This document shows positions 56,410-64,000 of a stretch of DNA of 64,000 bases, piece by piece. How positions within the stretch are numbered: position 1 is the first letter of the stretch; each line of letters starts with the position of its first letter. The notes under the pieces are model-generated. The model did not search any database, was not told the origin of the DNA, and saw nothing but the letters and a program-made list of their open reading frames with translations. The stretch is from Maribacter dokdonensis DSW-8. GTDB taxonomy: Bacteria > Bacteroidota > Bacteroidia > Flavobacteriales > Flavobacteriaceae. A program made the translations under genes and the position numbers. The stretch lies in the NCBI RefSeq assembly GCF_001447995.1, contig NZ_LDPE01000008.1, positions 52,876 through 116,875 on the forward strand. Direction: 5' to 3'.

Positions 56410-59400
56410 ATGGCTAGAATAAAAGATAATAACCAAGTAAAAAGGTTTGATAAAATTTCCATAGGTTTAGCTTCTCCAGAATCTATTTTGGCAGAATCTA
56501 GAGGTGAAGTTTTAAAGCCGGAAACAATTAACTATAGAACTCACAAACCAGAACGTGATGGTTTGTTCTGTGAGCGTATTTTTGGTCCTGTTAAGGATTA
56601 TGAATGTGCTTGTGGTAAATACAAGCGTATTCGTTACCGTGGTATCGTTTGTGACCGTTGTGGTGTAGAGGTAACGGAAAAGAAAGTTCGTAGAGATCGT
56701 GTAGGTCATATTAATTTGGTGGTACCAGTAGCTCATATTTGGTACTTCCGTTCTTTACCTAATAAAATAGGTTACCTTTTAGGTTTACCTTCCAAGAAAT
56801 TGGATATGATTATTTACTACGAGCGTTACGTAGTAATACAACCAGGTATCGCTAAAGGACCTGAAGGTGAAGAAATCAATAAAATGGATTTCTTGACAGA
56901 AGAAGAGTACTTGAATATATTAGATACTATTCCTCAAGAAAATCAATATTTAGAAGATACTGACCCTAATAAGTTTATTGCTAAAATGGGTGCAGAATGT
57001 TTAATTGATTTGTTGGGTAGAATAAATCTTAAAGAACTTTCTTTTGAGTTAAGACACAAAGCAAATACTGAGACTTCAAAGCAGAGAAAAACTGAAGCTT
57101 TAAAGCGTTTGCAAGTAGTTGAGGCACTTAGGGAATCTCAAGAAAATAGAGAAAACGAACCAGAATGGATGATTATGAAGGTAATTCCGGTGATTCCACC
57201 AGAATTACGTCCATTAGTACCATTAGATGGTGGTCGTTTTGCAACATCAGATTTAAATGATCTTTATAGAAGGGTAATTATTCGTAATAACCGTTTAAAA
57301 AGATTGGTTGAAATAAAGGCTCCTGAAGTAATTTTACGTAATGAAAAACGTATGCTTCAAGAAGCGGTAGATTCTTTGTTCGATAATACGAGGAAAGCGT
57401 CTGCAGTAAAAACGGAATCTAATAGACCTTTAAAATCTCTTTCAGATTCATTAAAAGGTAAACAAGGTCGTTTCCGTCAAAACTTACTTGGTAAGCGTGT
57501 AGATTATTCTGCTCGTTCGGTAATTGTTGTAGGACCAGAGTTGAACTTATACGAATGTGGTCTTCCAAAAGACATGGCTGCTGAGCTTTACAAGCCTTTT
57601 GTAATCAGAAAATTGATTGAAAGAGGTATTGTAAAAACAGTTAAGTCCGCTAAGAAAATTATAGATAAGAAAGAGCCTGTAGTTTGGGATATTTTGGAAA
57701 ATGTATTGAAAGGTCATCCTGTATTATTGAACAGGGCCCCTACTTTGCACCGTTTGGGTATCCAAGCTTTCCAACCTAAATTAATAGAAGGTAAAGCAAT
57801 TCGTCTACACCCATTGGCATGTACTGCATTTAATGCGGATTTTGATGGGGATCAAATGGCGGTTCACTTACCATTAGGACCAGAGGCTATTCTAGAAGCA
57901 CAGTTGTTGATGCTTGCTTCTCAGAACATTTTAAACCCTGCTAATGGTTCGCCGATTACGGTACCATCACAGGATATGGTCTTGGGTCTGTATTACATGA
58001 CCAAAGAGCGTAAATCAACTCCAGAAGTTCCAATTATCGGTGAAGGTTTAACTTTTTATTCTGCAGAAGAAGTAGAGATAGCTTTTAATGAAGGTAAAGT
58101 AAATCTTAATGCTGGTATTAAGGTTAGGGCTAAGGATTTTAATGAGGAGGGTGAATTGGTTAATCAAATTATACCTACTACTGTTGGGCGTGTTTTATTT
58201 AATAAAAACGTACCAGAGGAAGCGGGTTATATTAACCAAGTATTGAACAAGAAGGCATTAAGAAATATCATTGGTGATATTTTAGCTGTAACAAGTGTTC
58301 CTGCAACTGCAGCTTTCTTGGATAAGATTAAGACTATGGGGTATGAATTTGCCTTCAAAGGTGGATTGTCCTTTAGTTTAGGTGATATTATTATCCCGGC
58401 TGAAAAAATGGATATGATCGGTGAGGCCAATGGTCAGGTTGATGGCATTATGGCTAACTATAACATGGGTCTTATTACCAATAACGAGAGATACAATCAG
58501 GTTATTGATGTATGGACATCGACTAATGCTATGTTGACGGAATTGGCTATGAAACGTATCCGTGAGGATCAGCAAGGTTTCAACTCGGTGTATATGATGC
58601 TTGATTCTGGTGCAAGGGGTTCTAAGGAACAAATTCGTCAGTTAACAGGTATGCGTGGTTTGATGGCCAAGCCTAAAAAATCGACAGCTGGTGGTGGAGA
58701 AATTATTGAAAACCCTATTCTTTCTAACTTTAAGGAAGGTCTTTCAATTTTGGAATACTTTATTTCTACACACGGTGCACGTAAAGGACTTGCGGATACG
58801 GCATTGAAAACTGCGGATGCTGGTTACTTAACGAGAAGACTTGTTGATGTTTCTCAGGATGTTATTATTAATACCGAAGATTGTGAAACATTAAGAGGGG
58901 TGGAAGTTCAGGCACTTAAGAAGAATGAAGAAGTTGTTGAAAGCTTAGGTGAAAGAATTTTAGGTCGTGTTTCTCTACATGATGTATATAACCCAATGAC
59001 AGAAGAATTGGTTCTTCAAGCGGGTCAACAGATTATGGAAGCCGATGTTAAGAGAGTGGAAGCATCTCCTATTGAAAAAATAGAAGTACGTTCTGCACTT
59101 ACATGTGAGGCTGAGAAAGGTATTTGTGCTAAATGTTACGGTAGAAACCTTTCAACCAATAAAATGGTACAAAGAGGTGAAGCTGTTGGTGTTGTGGCTG
59201 CACAATCAATTGGTGAGCCGGGTACACAACTTACACTTAGAACATTCCACGTAGGTGGTATTGCAGGTAACATTTCTGAGGATAATAAATTAGAAGTAAG
59301 ATTCTCGGGTATTGCTGAAATTGAAGATTTAAGAACGGTTACAGGCGAAGGTTCTGATGGTAAACCAGCAGAGATCGTAATTTCTAGAACAACTGAGATT

Positions 59401-60708
59401 AAAGTTGTTGATGCCAAAACCGGTATTACTCTGAGTACAAGCAATATTCCTTATGGGTCTCAATTGTTTGTGGAAAATGGAGCTAAAGTTGAAAAGGGCG
59501 ATGTAATTTGTTCTTGGGATCCATATAACGGGGTAATCGTTTCTGAATTTCCAGGTAAAATTGCTTATGAGAATATTGAGCAAGGTGTTACTTATCAAGT
59601 TGAAATAGATGAGCAAACAGGTTTCCAAGAGAAAGTAATTTCAGAATCTAGAAACAAGAAGTTGATACCAACTTTATTGATTCAAGATGCTAAAGGTGAA
59701 ACATTACGTTCTTACAACCTACCGGTAGGTTCTCATATAATGGTTGATGATGGCGATAAGATTAAAGAAGGTAAGACTTTGGTTAAGATTCCACGTAAAT
59801 CTGCAAAAGCGGGTGATATTACAGGAGGTCTTCCAAGAGTTACCGAATTGTTTGAAGCTAGAAATCCATCTAACCCAGCAGTAGTATCTGAAATTGACGG
59901 TGTTGTTTCTTTCGGTAAAATAAAGCGTGGTAATAGAGAGATAATCATTGAATCTAAATTAGGTGAGGTTAAGAAATATCTTGTGAAATTATCTAATCAG
60001 ATCTTGGTGCAGGAGAATGATTATGTAAGAGCAGGTATGCCATTGTCAGATGGATCAATTACACCAGAAGATATTTTAGCAATAAAAGGTCCTTCCGCTG
60101 TACAACAGTACTTGGTAAATGAAGTTCAGGAAGTTTATAGACTGCAAGGGGTGAAGATTAATGATAAGCACTTTGAAGTAGTTGTTAGACAGATGATGCG
60201 TAAAGTAAGAATTCAAGATCCAGGTGATACTATCTTCTTAGAGAATCAATTGATTCATAAAGATGATTTCATTAAAGAAAATGATGAAATCTTTGGTAAG
60301 AAAGTAGTAATGGAGGCTGGTGATTCTGACAATCTTAAACCGGGTCAAATTGTAACTCCAAGAGAGTTAAGAGATGAAAACTCGTTGTTAAGACGTGGAG
60401 ATAAGGCATTGGTTGAGGCAAGAGATGCAGTTTCTGCAACGGCAACTCCAATCCTTCAAGGTATCACTAGAGCATCGTTGCAGACGAAATCATTTATTTC
60501 TGCTGCATCGTTCCAAGAAACGACTAAGGTATTAAATGAAGCCGCTGTAAGTGGAAAAGTAGATACTTTAGAAGGTCTTAAGGAGAATGTTATTGTTGGT
60601 CATAAGATTCCTGCTGGTACAGGTATGCGAGACTATGATAGTATTATCGTTGGGTCCAAAGAAGAATATGATGAGATAATGGCCAGAAAAGAGGCATTAA
60701 GATTCTAA
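56410..60708 (+). CDS. rpoC: RNA polymerase beta' subunit
   Basis: 1432 aa. N-terminal zinc site [20 protein letters not shown], catalytic NADFDGDQM at about residue 475 holding the Mg ions, bridge helix and trigger loop region, and the second zinc site around [13 protein letters not shown]. No internal insertion or intein is visible. It is followed by a terminator and then DUF3467. Confidence 0.98.
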   Translation: MARIKDNNQVKRFDKISIGLASPESILAESRGEVLKPETINYRTHKPERDGLFCERIFGPVKDYECACGKYKRIRYRGIVCDRCGVEVTEKKVRRDRVGHINLVVPVAHIWYFRSLPNKIGYLLGLPSKKLDMIIYYERYVVIQPGIAKGPEGEEINKMDFLTEEEYLNILDTIPQENQYLEDTDPNKFIAKMGAECLIDLLGRINLKELSFELRHKANTETSKQRKTEALKRLQVVEALRESQENRENEPEWMIMKVIPVIPPELRPLVPLDGGRFATSDLNDLYRRVIIRNNRLKRLVEIKAPEVILRNEKRMLQEAVDSLFDNTRKASAVKTESNRPLKSLSDSLKGKQGRFRQNLLGKRVDYSARSVIVVGPELNLYECGLPKDMAAELYKPFVIRKLIERGIVKTVKSAKKIIDKKEPVVWDILENVLKGHPVLLNRAPTLHRLGIQAFQPKLIEGKAIRLHPLACTAFNADFDGDQMAVHLPLGPEAILEAQLLMLASQNILNPANGSPITVPSQDMVLGLYYMTKERKSTPEVPIIGEGLTFYSAEEVEIAFNEGKVNLNAGIKVRAKDFNEEGELVNQIIPTTVGRVLFNKNVPEEAGYINQVLNKKALRNIIGDILAVTSVPATAAFLDKIKTMGYEFAFKGGLSFSLGDIIIPAEKMDMIGEANGQVDGIMANYNMGLITNNERYNQVIDVWTSTNAMLTELAMKRIREDQQGFNSVYMMLDSGARGSKEQIRQLTGMRGLMAKPKKSTAGGGEIIENPILSNFKEGLSILEYFISTHGARKGLADTALKTADAGYLTRRLVDVSQDVIINTEDCETLRGVEVQALKKNEEVVESLGERILGRVSLHDVYNPMTEELVLQAGQQIMEADVKRVEASPIEKIEVRSALTCEAEKGICAKCYGRNLSTNKMVQRGEAVGVVAAQSIGEPGTQLTLRTFHVGGIAGNISEDNKLEVRFSGIAEIEDLRTVTGEGSDGKPAEIVISRTTEIKVVDAKTGITLSTSNIPYGSQLFVENGAKVEKGDVICSWDPYNGVIVSEFPGKIAYENIEQGVTYQVEIDEQTGFQEKVISESRNKKLIPTLLIQDAKGETLRSYNLPVGSHIMVDDGDKIKEGKTLVKIPRKSAKAGDITGGLPRVTELFEARNPSNPAVVSEIDGVVSFGKIKRGNREIIIESKLGEVKKYLVKLSNQILVQENDYVRAGMPLSDGSITPEDILAIKGPSAVQQYLVNEVQEVYRLQGVKINDKHFEVVVRQMMRKVRIQDPGDTIFLENQLIHKDDFIKENDEIFGKKVVMEAGDSDNLKPGQIVTPRELRDENSLLRRGDKALVEARDAVSATATPILQGITRASLQTKSFISAASFQETTKVLNEAAVSGKVDTLEGLKENVIVGHKIPAGTGMRDYDSIIVGSKEEYDEIMARKEALRF

Positions 60709-60717
60709 TTATAATAC

Positions 60718-60752
60718 TGACCCTCAAATAAAATTTGAGGGTCATTTTTTTT
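60718..60752 (+). terminator. Rho-independent terminator after rpoC
   Basis: TGACCCTCAAAT / ATTTGAGGGTCA, a 12-bp stem with a 3-base loop, then eight T. It ends 14 bases before the DUF3467 start. Confidence 0.9.
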
Positions 60753-60766
60753 AATATGAAATAAAC

Positions 60767-61081
60767 ATGAGTGAACATAAGAACCCAAATCAAAAGCAGA
60801 TAAATATTGAGTTGGACGAAAAAATGGCAGAAGGTATATACTCTAATCTAGCTATTATTAATCATTCAGTTTCTGAATTTGTGGTTGATTTTATTAGTAT
60901 GATGCCAGGAGCTCCAAAGGCAAAAGTTAAAAGTAGGATTATTTTGACTCCTCAACATGCTAAAAAGTTTTTAAAAGCTTTAAACGATAATGTGCAACGT
61001 TTTGAGAAAGCACACGGAACAATAAAGGATTATGAGCAACCTTCAATACCAATTAATTTTGGTCCTACAGGAGAAGCATAA
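60767..61081 (+). CDS. DUF3467 family protein
   Basis: 104 aa. The Bacteroidota DUF3467 pattern is clear: INIELDEKMAEGIYSNLAIINHSVSEFVVDFISMMPG and KSRIILTPQHAKKFLKALNDNV. Function unknown. Position directly behind rpoC, with only a terminator hairpin between, suggests read-through expression with the polymerase operon. Confidence 0.9.
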   Translation: MSEHKNPNQKQINIELDEKMAEGIYSNLAIINHSVSEFVVDFISMMPGAPKAKVKSRIILTPQHAKKFLKALNDNVQRFEKAHGTIKDYEQPSIPINFGPTGEA

Positions 61082-61113
61082 AAAAAGCCCAATTTAAAAA
61101 TTGGGCTTTTTTT
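61081..61113. terminator. Bidirectional terminator between DUF3467 and prfC
   Basis: AAAAAAGCCCAATT / AATTGGGCTTTTTT, a perfect stem with a short loop. A- and T-runs on both sides serve the two convergent genes. It overlaps both gene ends by 1-2 bases. Confidence 0.9.
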
Positions 61114-62701
61114 ATTCAAATTCTGAAGTAAAATGTAGTTTTACTGATGGATATTTTTGCTGGGTCATTTGAAGGGAGAATTGAGAATCTGCTAAAAATA
61201 CCAATTGACCTCTCTTGTCCTTTGCAAGGAATTTTTGCTTAACTCGTTCAAATTCCTTGAATTCATCTGATTTTCTGTTTTCGGTTCCTACCCAACATGC
61301 CTTATATACATTGAAATTTTCATAGCTACATTTGGCACCATATTCATGTTCCAATCGGTATTGGATAACTTCAAACTGTAATGCACCCACGGTACCTATA
61401 ACTTTTCTGCCATTCATTTCTAAAGTAAATAATTGTGCGACACCCTCATCCATTAATTGGTCTATTCCTTTATTTAGCTGTTTAGATTTTAATGGATCAG
61501 CATTATTGATATATCTAAAATGTTCTGGTGAAAAACTAGGTATGCCTTTATAATGTAAGGTTTCGCCTTCGGTTAACGTATCACCAATTTTAAAATTACC
61601 CGTATCATGAAGACCTACAATATCACCGGGATAAGAAATATCAACTATTTCCTTTTTTTCTGCAAAAAAGGCATTAGGACTTGAAAATTTTAAATTTTTA
61701 CCATGTCTTACATGTAAGTAAGGTTTATTTCTTTCAAATGTACCCGATACAATTTTAATAAATGCAAGTCGGTCTCTATGTTTAGGATCCATGTTTGCAT
61801 GTATTTTAAATACGAACCCGGTCATAGCTTTTTCGTTAGCTTCTACCAAACGTTCTTCAGCATTTTTAGAACGTGGTGTAGGGGCAATTTGGATAAAACA
61901 ATCTAATAATTCCCGAACTCCAAAATTATTAAGGGCGGATCCAAAGAAAACTGGCTGTTGGTCACCTTTTAGGTATAGTTCTTTGTTGAATTTTGGATAC
62001 ACACCCCATACCAATTCAAGATTATCCCTTAATTCCGATGCGGCATTGCTTCCTATAATTTTGTCCAGTTCAGGATTGGTAACGTCATCAAAAGCAATCG
62101 TTTCTTCAATATTCTTTTTACTATCCCCACTAAAAAGATTAATATTCTTTTCAAAAATGTTGTAAATACCTTTAAAATCATAGCCCATTCCAATAGGAAA
62201 ACTTAACGGGGTAACGGAAAGTCCAAGCTTTTGTTCTAATTCATCCAATAAATCAAAAGCATCTTGACCTTCTCTGTCCAATTTATTGATGAATACGAGC
62301 ATTGGAATTTTTCGCATACGACAAACTTCTACTAGTTTGACCGTTTGTTCCTCTACACCTTTAGCAACATCAATTACAACTATGACACTATCTACAGCGG
62401 TAAGGGTTCTAAAAGTATCTTCGGCAAAATCTTTGTGTCCTGGGGTATCTAAAATGTTAATTTTCTTGTTCTTGTAGTTAAAGGCTAGAACAGAGGTTGC
62501 GACAGAAATACCTCTTTGTCTTTCAATTTCCATGAAATCACTGGTCGCGGATTTTTTTATTTTATTGTTTTTTACGGCACCCGCTTCTTGAATGGCACCT
62601 CCAAAAAGTAATAGTTTTTCAGTAAGTGTAGTTTTACCAGCATCGGGGTGGGAAATGATACCAAAGGTTCTTCTTCGTTCTATTTCTTGTTTGAAGGTCA
62701 T
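61112..62701 (-). CDS. prfC: Peptide chain release factor 3
   Basis: Translational GTPase removing RF1/RF2 from the ribosome. 529 aa: SHPDAGKTTLTEKLLL (G1), RGISVATSV, DTPGHKDFAEDT (G3), NKLDREGQD (G4) and the RF3 domain with MGYDFKGIYN. I start at ATG 62701, because MTFKQEIERRRTFGIISH is the family start; 28 upstream codons are open but not family-like. TATTTTTG on the minus strand lies just upstream as a possible -7 box. Confidence 0.95.
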   Translation of the reverse strand: MTFKQEIERRRTFGIISHPDAGKTTLTEKLLLFGGAIQEAGAVKNNKIKKSATSDFMEIERQRGISVATSVLAFNYKNKKINILDTPGHKDFAEDTFRTLTAVDSVIVVIDVAKGVEEQTVKLVEVCRMRKIPMLVFINKLDREGQDAFDLLDELEQKLGLSVTPLSFPIGMGYDFKGIYNIFEKNINLFSGDSKKNIEETIAFDDVTNPELDKIIGSNAASELRDNLELVWGVYPKFNKELYLKGDQQPVFFGSALNNFGVRELLDCFIQIAPTPRSKNAEERLVEANEKAMTGFVFKIHANMDPKHRDRLAFIKIVSGTFERNKPYLHVRHGKNLKFSSPNAFFAEKKEIVDISYPGDIVGLHDTGNFKIGDTLTEGETLHYKGIPSFSPEHFRYINNADPLKSKQLNKGIDQLMDEGVAQLFTLEMNGRKVIGTVGALQFEVIQYRLEHEYGAKCSYENFNVYKACWVGTENRKSDEFKEFERVKQKFLAKDKRGQLVFLADSQFSLQMTQQKYPSVKLHFTSEFE

Positions 62702-63072
62702 ATAAAAAATTTGTGCAAAAATAAGATAAAATAGATTCTTACCATTTAAGAAAGCGTAGTGATAATTTAAGTAAGATGTTTTCAATGTAGACTATAAACA
62801 AGATATGTGAATATTATTTACAATTGTTTTAATGAATATGATCCATATTGCTAGATTGATCGTATTTAAAAGAAATGTAAATAATAATAACGTCTATTTG
62901 TCCATTTTTTATGCAGATTGCCTATTGAATTTGAGGGTTAATCGAAAAAGAATTTGAGTTGAATTCATTTTAATATATCTTAGCAACGTTTTAATAAGAC
63001 TGCCCCACTTTCTTATCGAAAACATTAAAAACACTACCATTTGCCATGGTGATTAGTAAAACACTAACACTT
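62702..63072. other. Intergenic region of about 370 bases
   Basis: AT-rich divergent spacer between prfC and the repeat-protein gene. I see no further gene, tRNA or hairpin of note. No complete TTG / TAnnTTTG promoter was found for the plus-strand gene. An in-frame ATG at 63046 is an alternative start of the repeat protein. Confidence 0.6.
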
Positions 63073-64000
63073 ATGGGTAAAATTACTTTTTTAAAAATTA
63101 ATAAGTTTTTCTTTAATAGTACTAACTATTTCTATTCTACTTTCCTTACAGTTTTCTGCGTTATTAATTTATTTGGTAGTCAAGCAAAATTACCTAGTAT
63201 GTTATCCACAAACGCTATAAAAAGTGAGGTAGATTGCACGGTTCATGATTCCAAAGAAATTCGTTCACAGGATTTAGGTGTTCAAAATGGTATTGATAAT
63301 GGGACTTTAGCTGTAAATAACGTTGATGTTAGTTATAAATGGGGTTTGCCGGAAGGTAGTGTTTTGATTAGTATGACCGGTGGTAGTACGTTTAATTCTG
63401 GGTTGTTCATGGTTCAGAATGGTAAGAAAATAAAATTTTCTATAACGGGGTCTGTACCTGTTAAAATTACGGCTAAACACTCTGAGTTAGTTGCAGGGAA
63501 TAGTACTGATGGTATTATTGCTTTAGATGGAGTTGTTTATGAATTTACAAATACCATACTCGCAGATGGTCTTACTTCAGGTATGAATGGTAATAATTAT
63601 TTTGTACATAACAATACCAATGTCTTAGTTGATGAGCATGAAAGATTTACATGGGAATCTCAAGAAGTAGCTAGTCAAATTGAATTTTATACAACTTCGC
63701 ACTTGAAAAGTGCAGTGATTTTATTTTTGAAACCGATTGTTTGTCAAAATGAAATTGATACGGACGGGGACGGAGTTCCGGACAGTGCAGATCTTGACGA
63801 TGATAATGATGGTATCCTGGATACGGAGGAAGATCCCAATCTTGACGGTGACAATGATCCTTTAACGGATCCTCTGGATACCGATAACGATGGTATACCG
63901 AACCACTTGGATATCGACAGTGACGATGACGGCATACCCGACAACGTGGAGGCACAGACCACTGATAGTTATATAGCCCCTAACGAGGACGATGCCGCGA
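63073..64000 (+). CDS. Secreted protein with thrombospondin type-3 repeats, 3'-truncated
   Basis: Open from ATG 63073 (or 63046) to the window end, at least 309 codons. Signal-peptide-like start with hydrophobic [12 protein letters not shown] (about 24-35) cleaved near SQA. Then a beta-rich domain (about 60-220) of unknown family. From about residue 228 aspartate-rich calcium-binding TSP3 repeats appear: [45 protein letters not shown]. Flavobacterial proteins of this kind are usually large adhesins exported by the type IX system with a C-terminal sorting domain, which would be beyond the window. The repeat part is clearly GC-richer than the first part. Confidence 0.85.
   Translation, partial: MGKITFLKINKFFFNSTNYFYSTFLTVFCVINLFGSQAKLPSMLSTNAIKSEVDCTVHDSKEIRSQDLGVQNGIDNGTLAVNNVDVSYKWGLPEGSVLISMTGGSTFNSGLFMVQNGKKIKFSITGSVPVKITAKHSELVAGNSTDGIIALDGVVYEFTNTILADGLTSGMNGNNYFVHNNTNVLVDEHERFTWESQEVASQIEFYTTSHLKSAVILFLKPIVCQNEIDTDGDGVPDSADLDDDNDGILDTEEDPNLDGDNDPLTDPLDTDNDGIPNHLDIDSDDDGIPDNVEAQTTDSYIAPNEDDAA

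Noticed and set aside
63671..63962. Two minus-strand ORFs at the right end, rich in Ser/Pro and Arg/His
   Set aside because: They are antisense shadows of the aspartate-rich TSP3 repeats; GAC/GAT repeats read backwards give such low-complexity frames.

Overview
The window comes from a Bacteroidota genome, almost certainly a member of the Flavobacteriaceae (a marine genus such as Maribacter or Zobellia would fit, but the genus cannot be fixed from this sequence). The reasons are low GC, promoters of the TTG / TAnnTTTG type, start codons mostly without a Shine-Dalgarno sequence except at rpsU, a SusD-type lipoprotein, the ribosomal THX protein, DUF2851 and DUF3467 proteins, and a secreted protein with aspartate-rich thrombospondin type-3 repeats at the right end. 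The content is mainly chromosomal housekeeping. I see no prophage, insertion sequence, CRISPR array, defence island or biosynthetic cluster.

Left part (1-24 kb). A 5'-truncated valS ends in a clear terminator and is followed by a dienelactone hydrolase, a tiny membrane protein, a creatininase-fold amidohydrolase and a DoxX-like protein. A minus-strand block rsfS-ftsH-LUD-cdsA-psd-acbP joins ribosome silencing, membrane protein quality control and phosphatidylethanolamine synthesis. Next come birA, an SRPBCC protein, pyrE and a divergent Nudix gene whose start codon nearly touches that of pyrE, then an M14 peptidase lipoprotein, a single-domain response regulator and two tandem paralogous PAS histidine kinases. 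coaD, ddl, a PASTA protein, rluD, yaaA, a small lipoprotein, the ribosomal THX gene and a uracil-DNA-glycosylase-like protein follow.

Middle part (24-47 kb). This holds ppc, an M20 peptidase, an orphan SusD-like lipoprotein with an extra N-terminal beta domain, and the complete trp operon in the order trpE-G-D-C-F-B-A. The trp operon is preceded by a leader peptide gene with three consecutive Trp codons and an attenuator. After it come yceI, a nitroreductase and marR (with a palindrome at its promoter), then rhodanese, DUF2851, PspC, a two-TM potassium channel with RCK domain, an AGCS symporter, a helix-hairpin-helix protein and an acyl-CoA dehydrogenase.

Right part (45.9-64 kb). This is the translation and transcription block: rpsU (strong Shine-Dalgarno), xerC, hpf, four tRNAs, tuf, tRNA-Trp, secE, nusG, rplK, rplA, rplJ, rplL, rpoB and rpoC, then a DUF3467 gene, prfC on the other strand, and the start of the repeat-rich secreted protein.

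The best leads are regulatory: the trp attenuator with an almost leaderless leader peptide, the rpsU Shine-Dalgarno, a 12-bp terminator-like hairpin built into the coding start of the helix-hairpin-helix gene, and the overlapping pyrE/Nudix starts. At protein level they are the orphan SusD with its fused domain, a potassium channel filter reading TVGFS, and an abrupt change of base composition inside the repeat protein.
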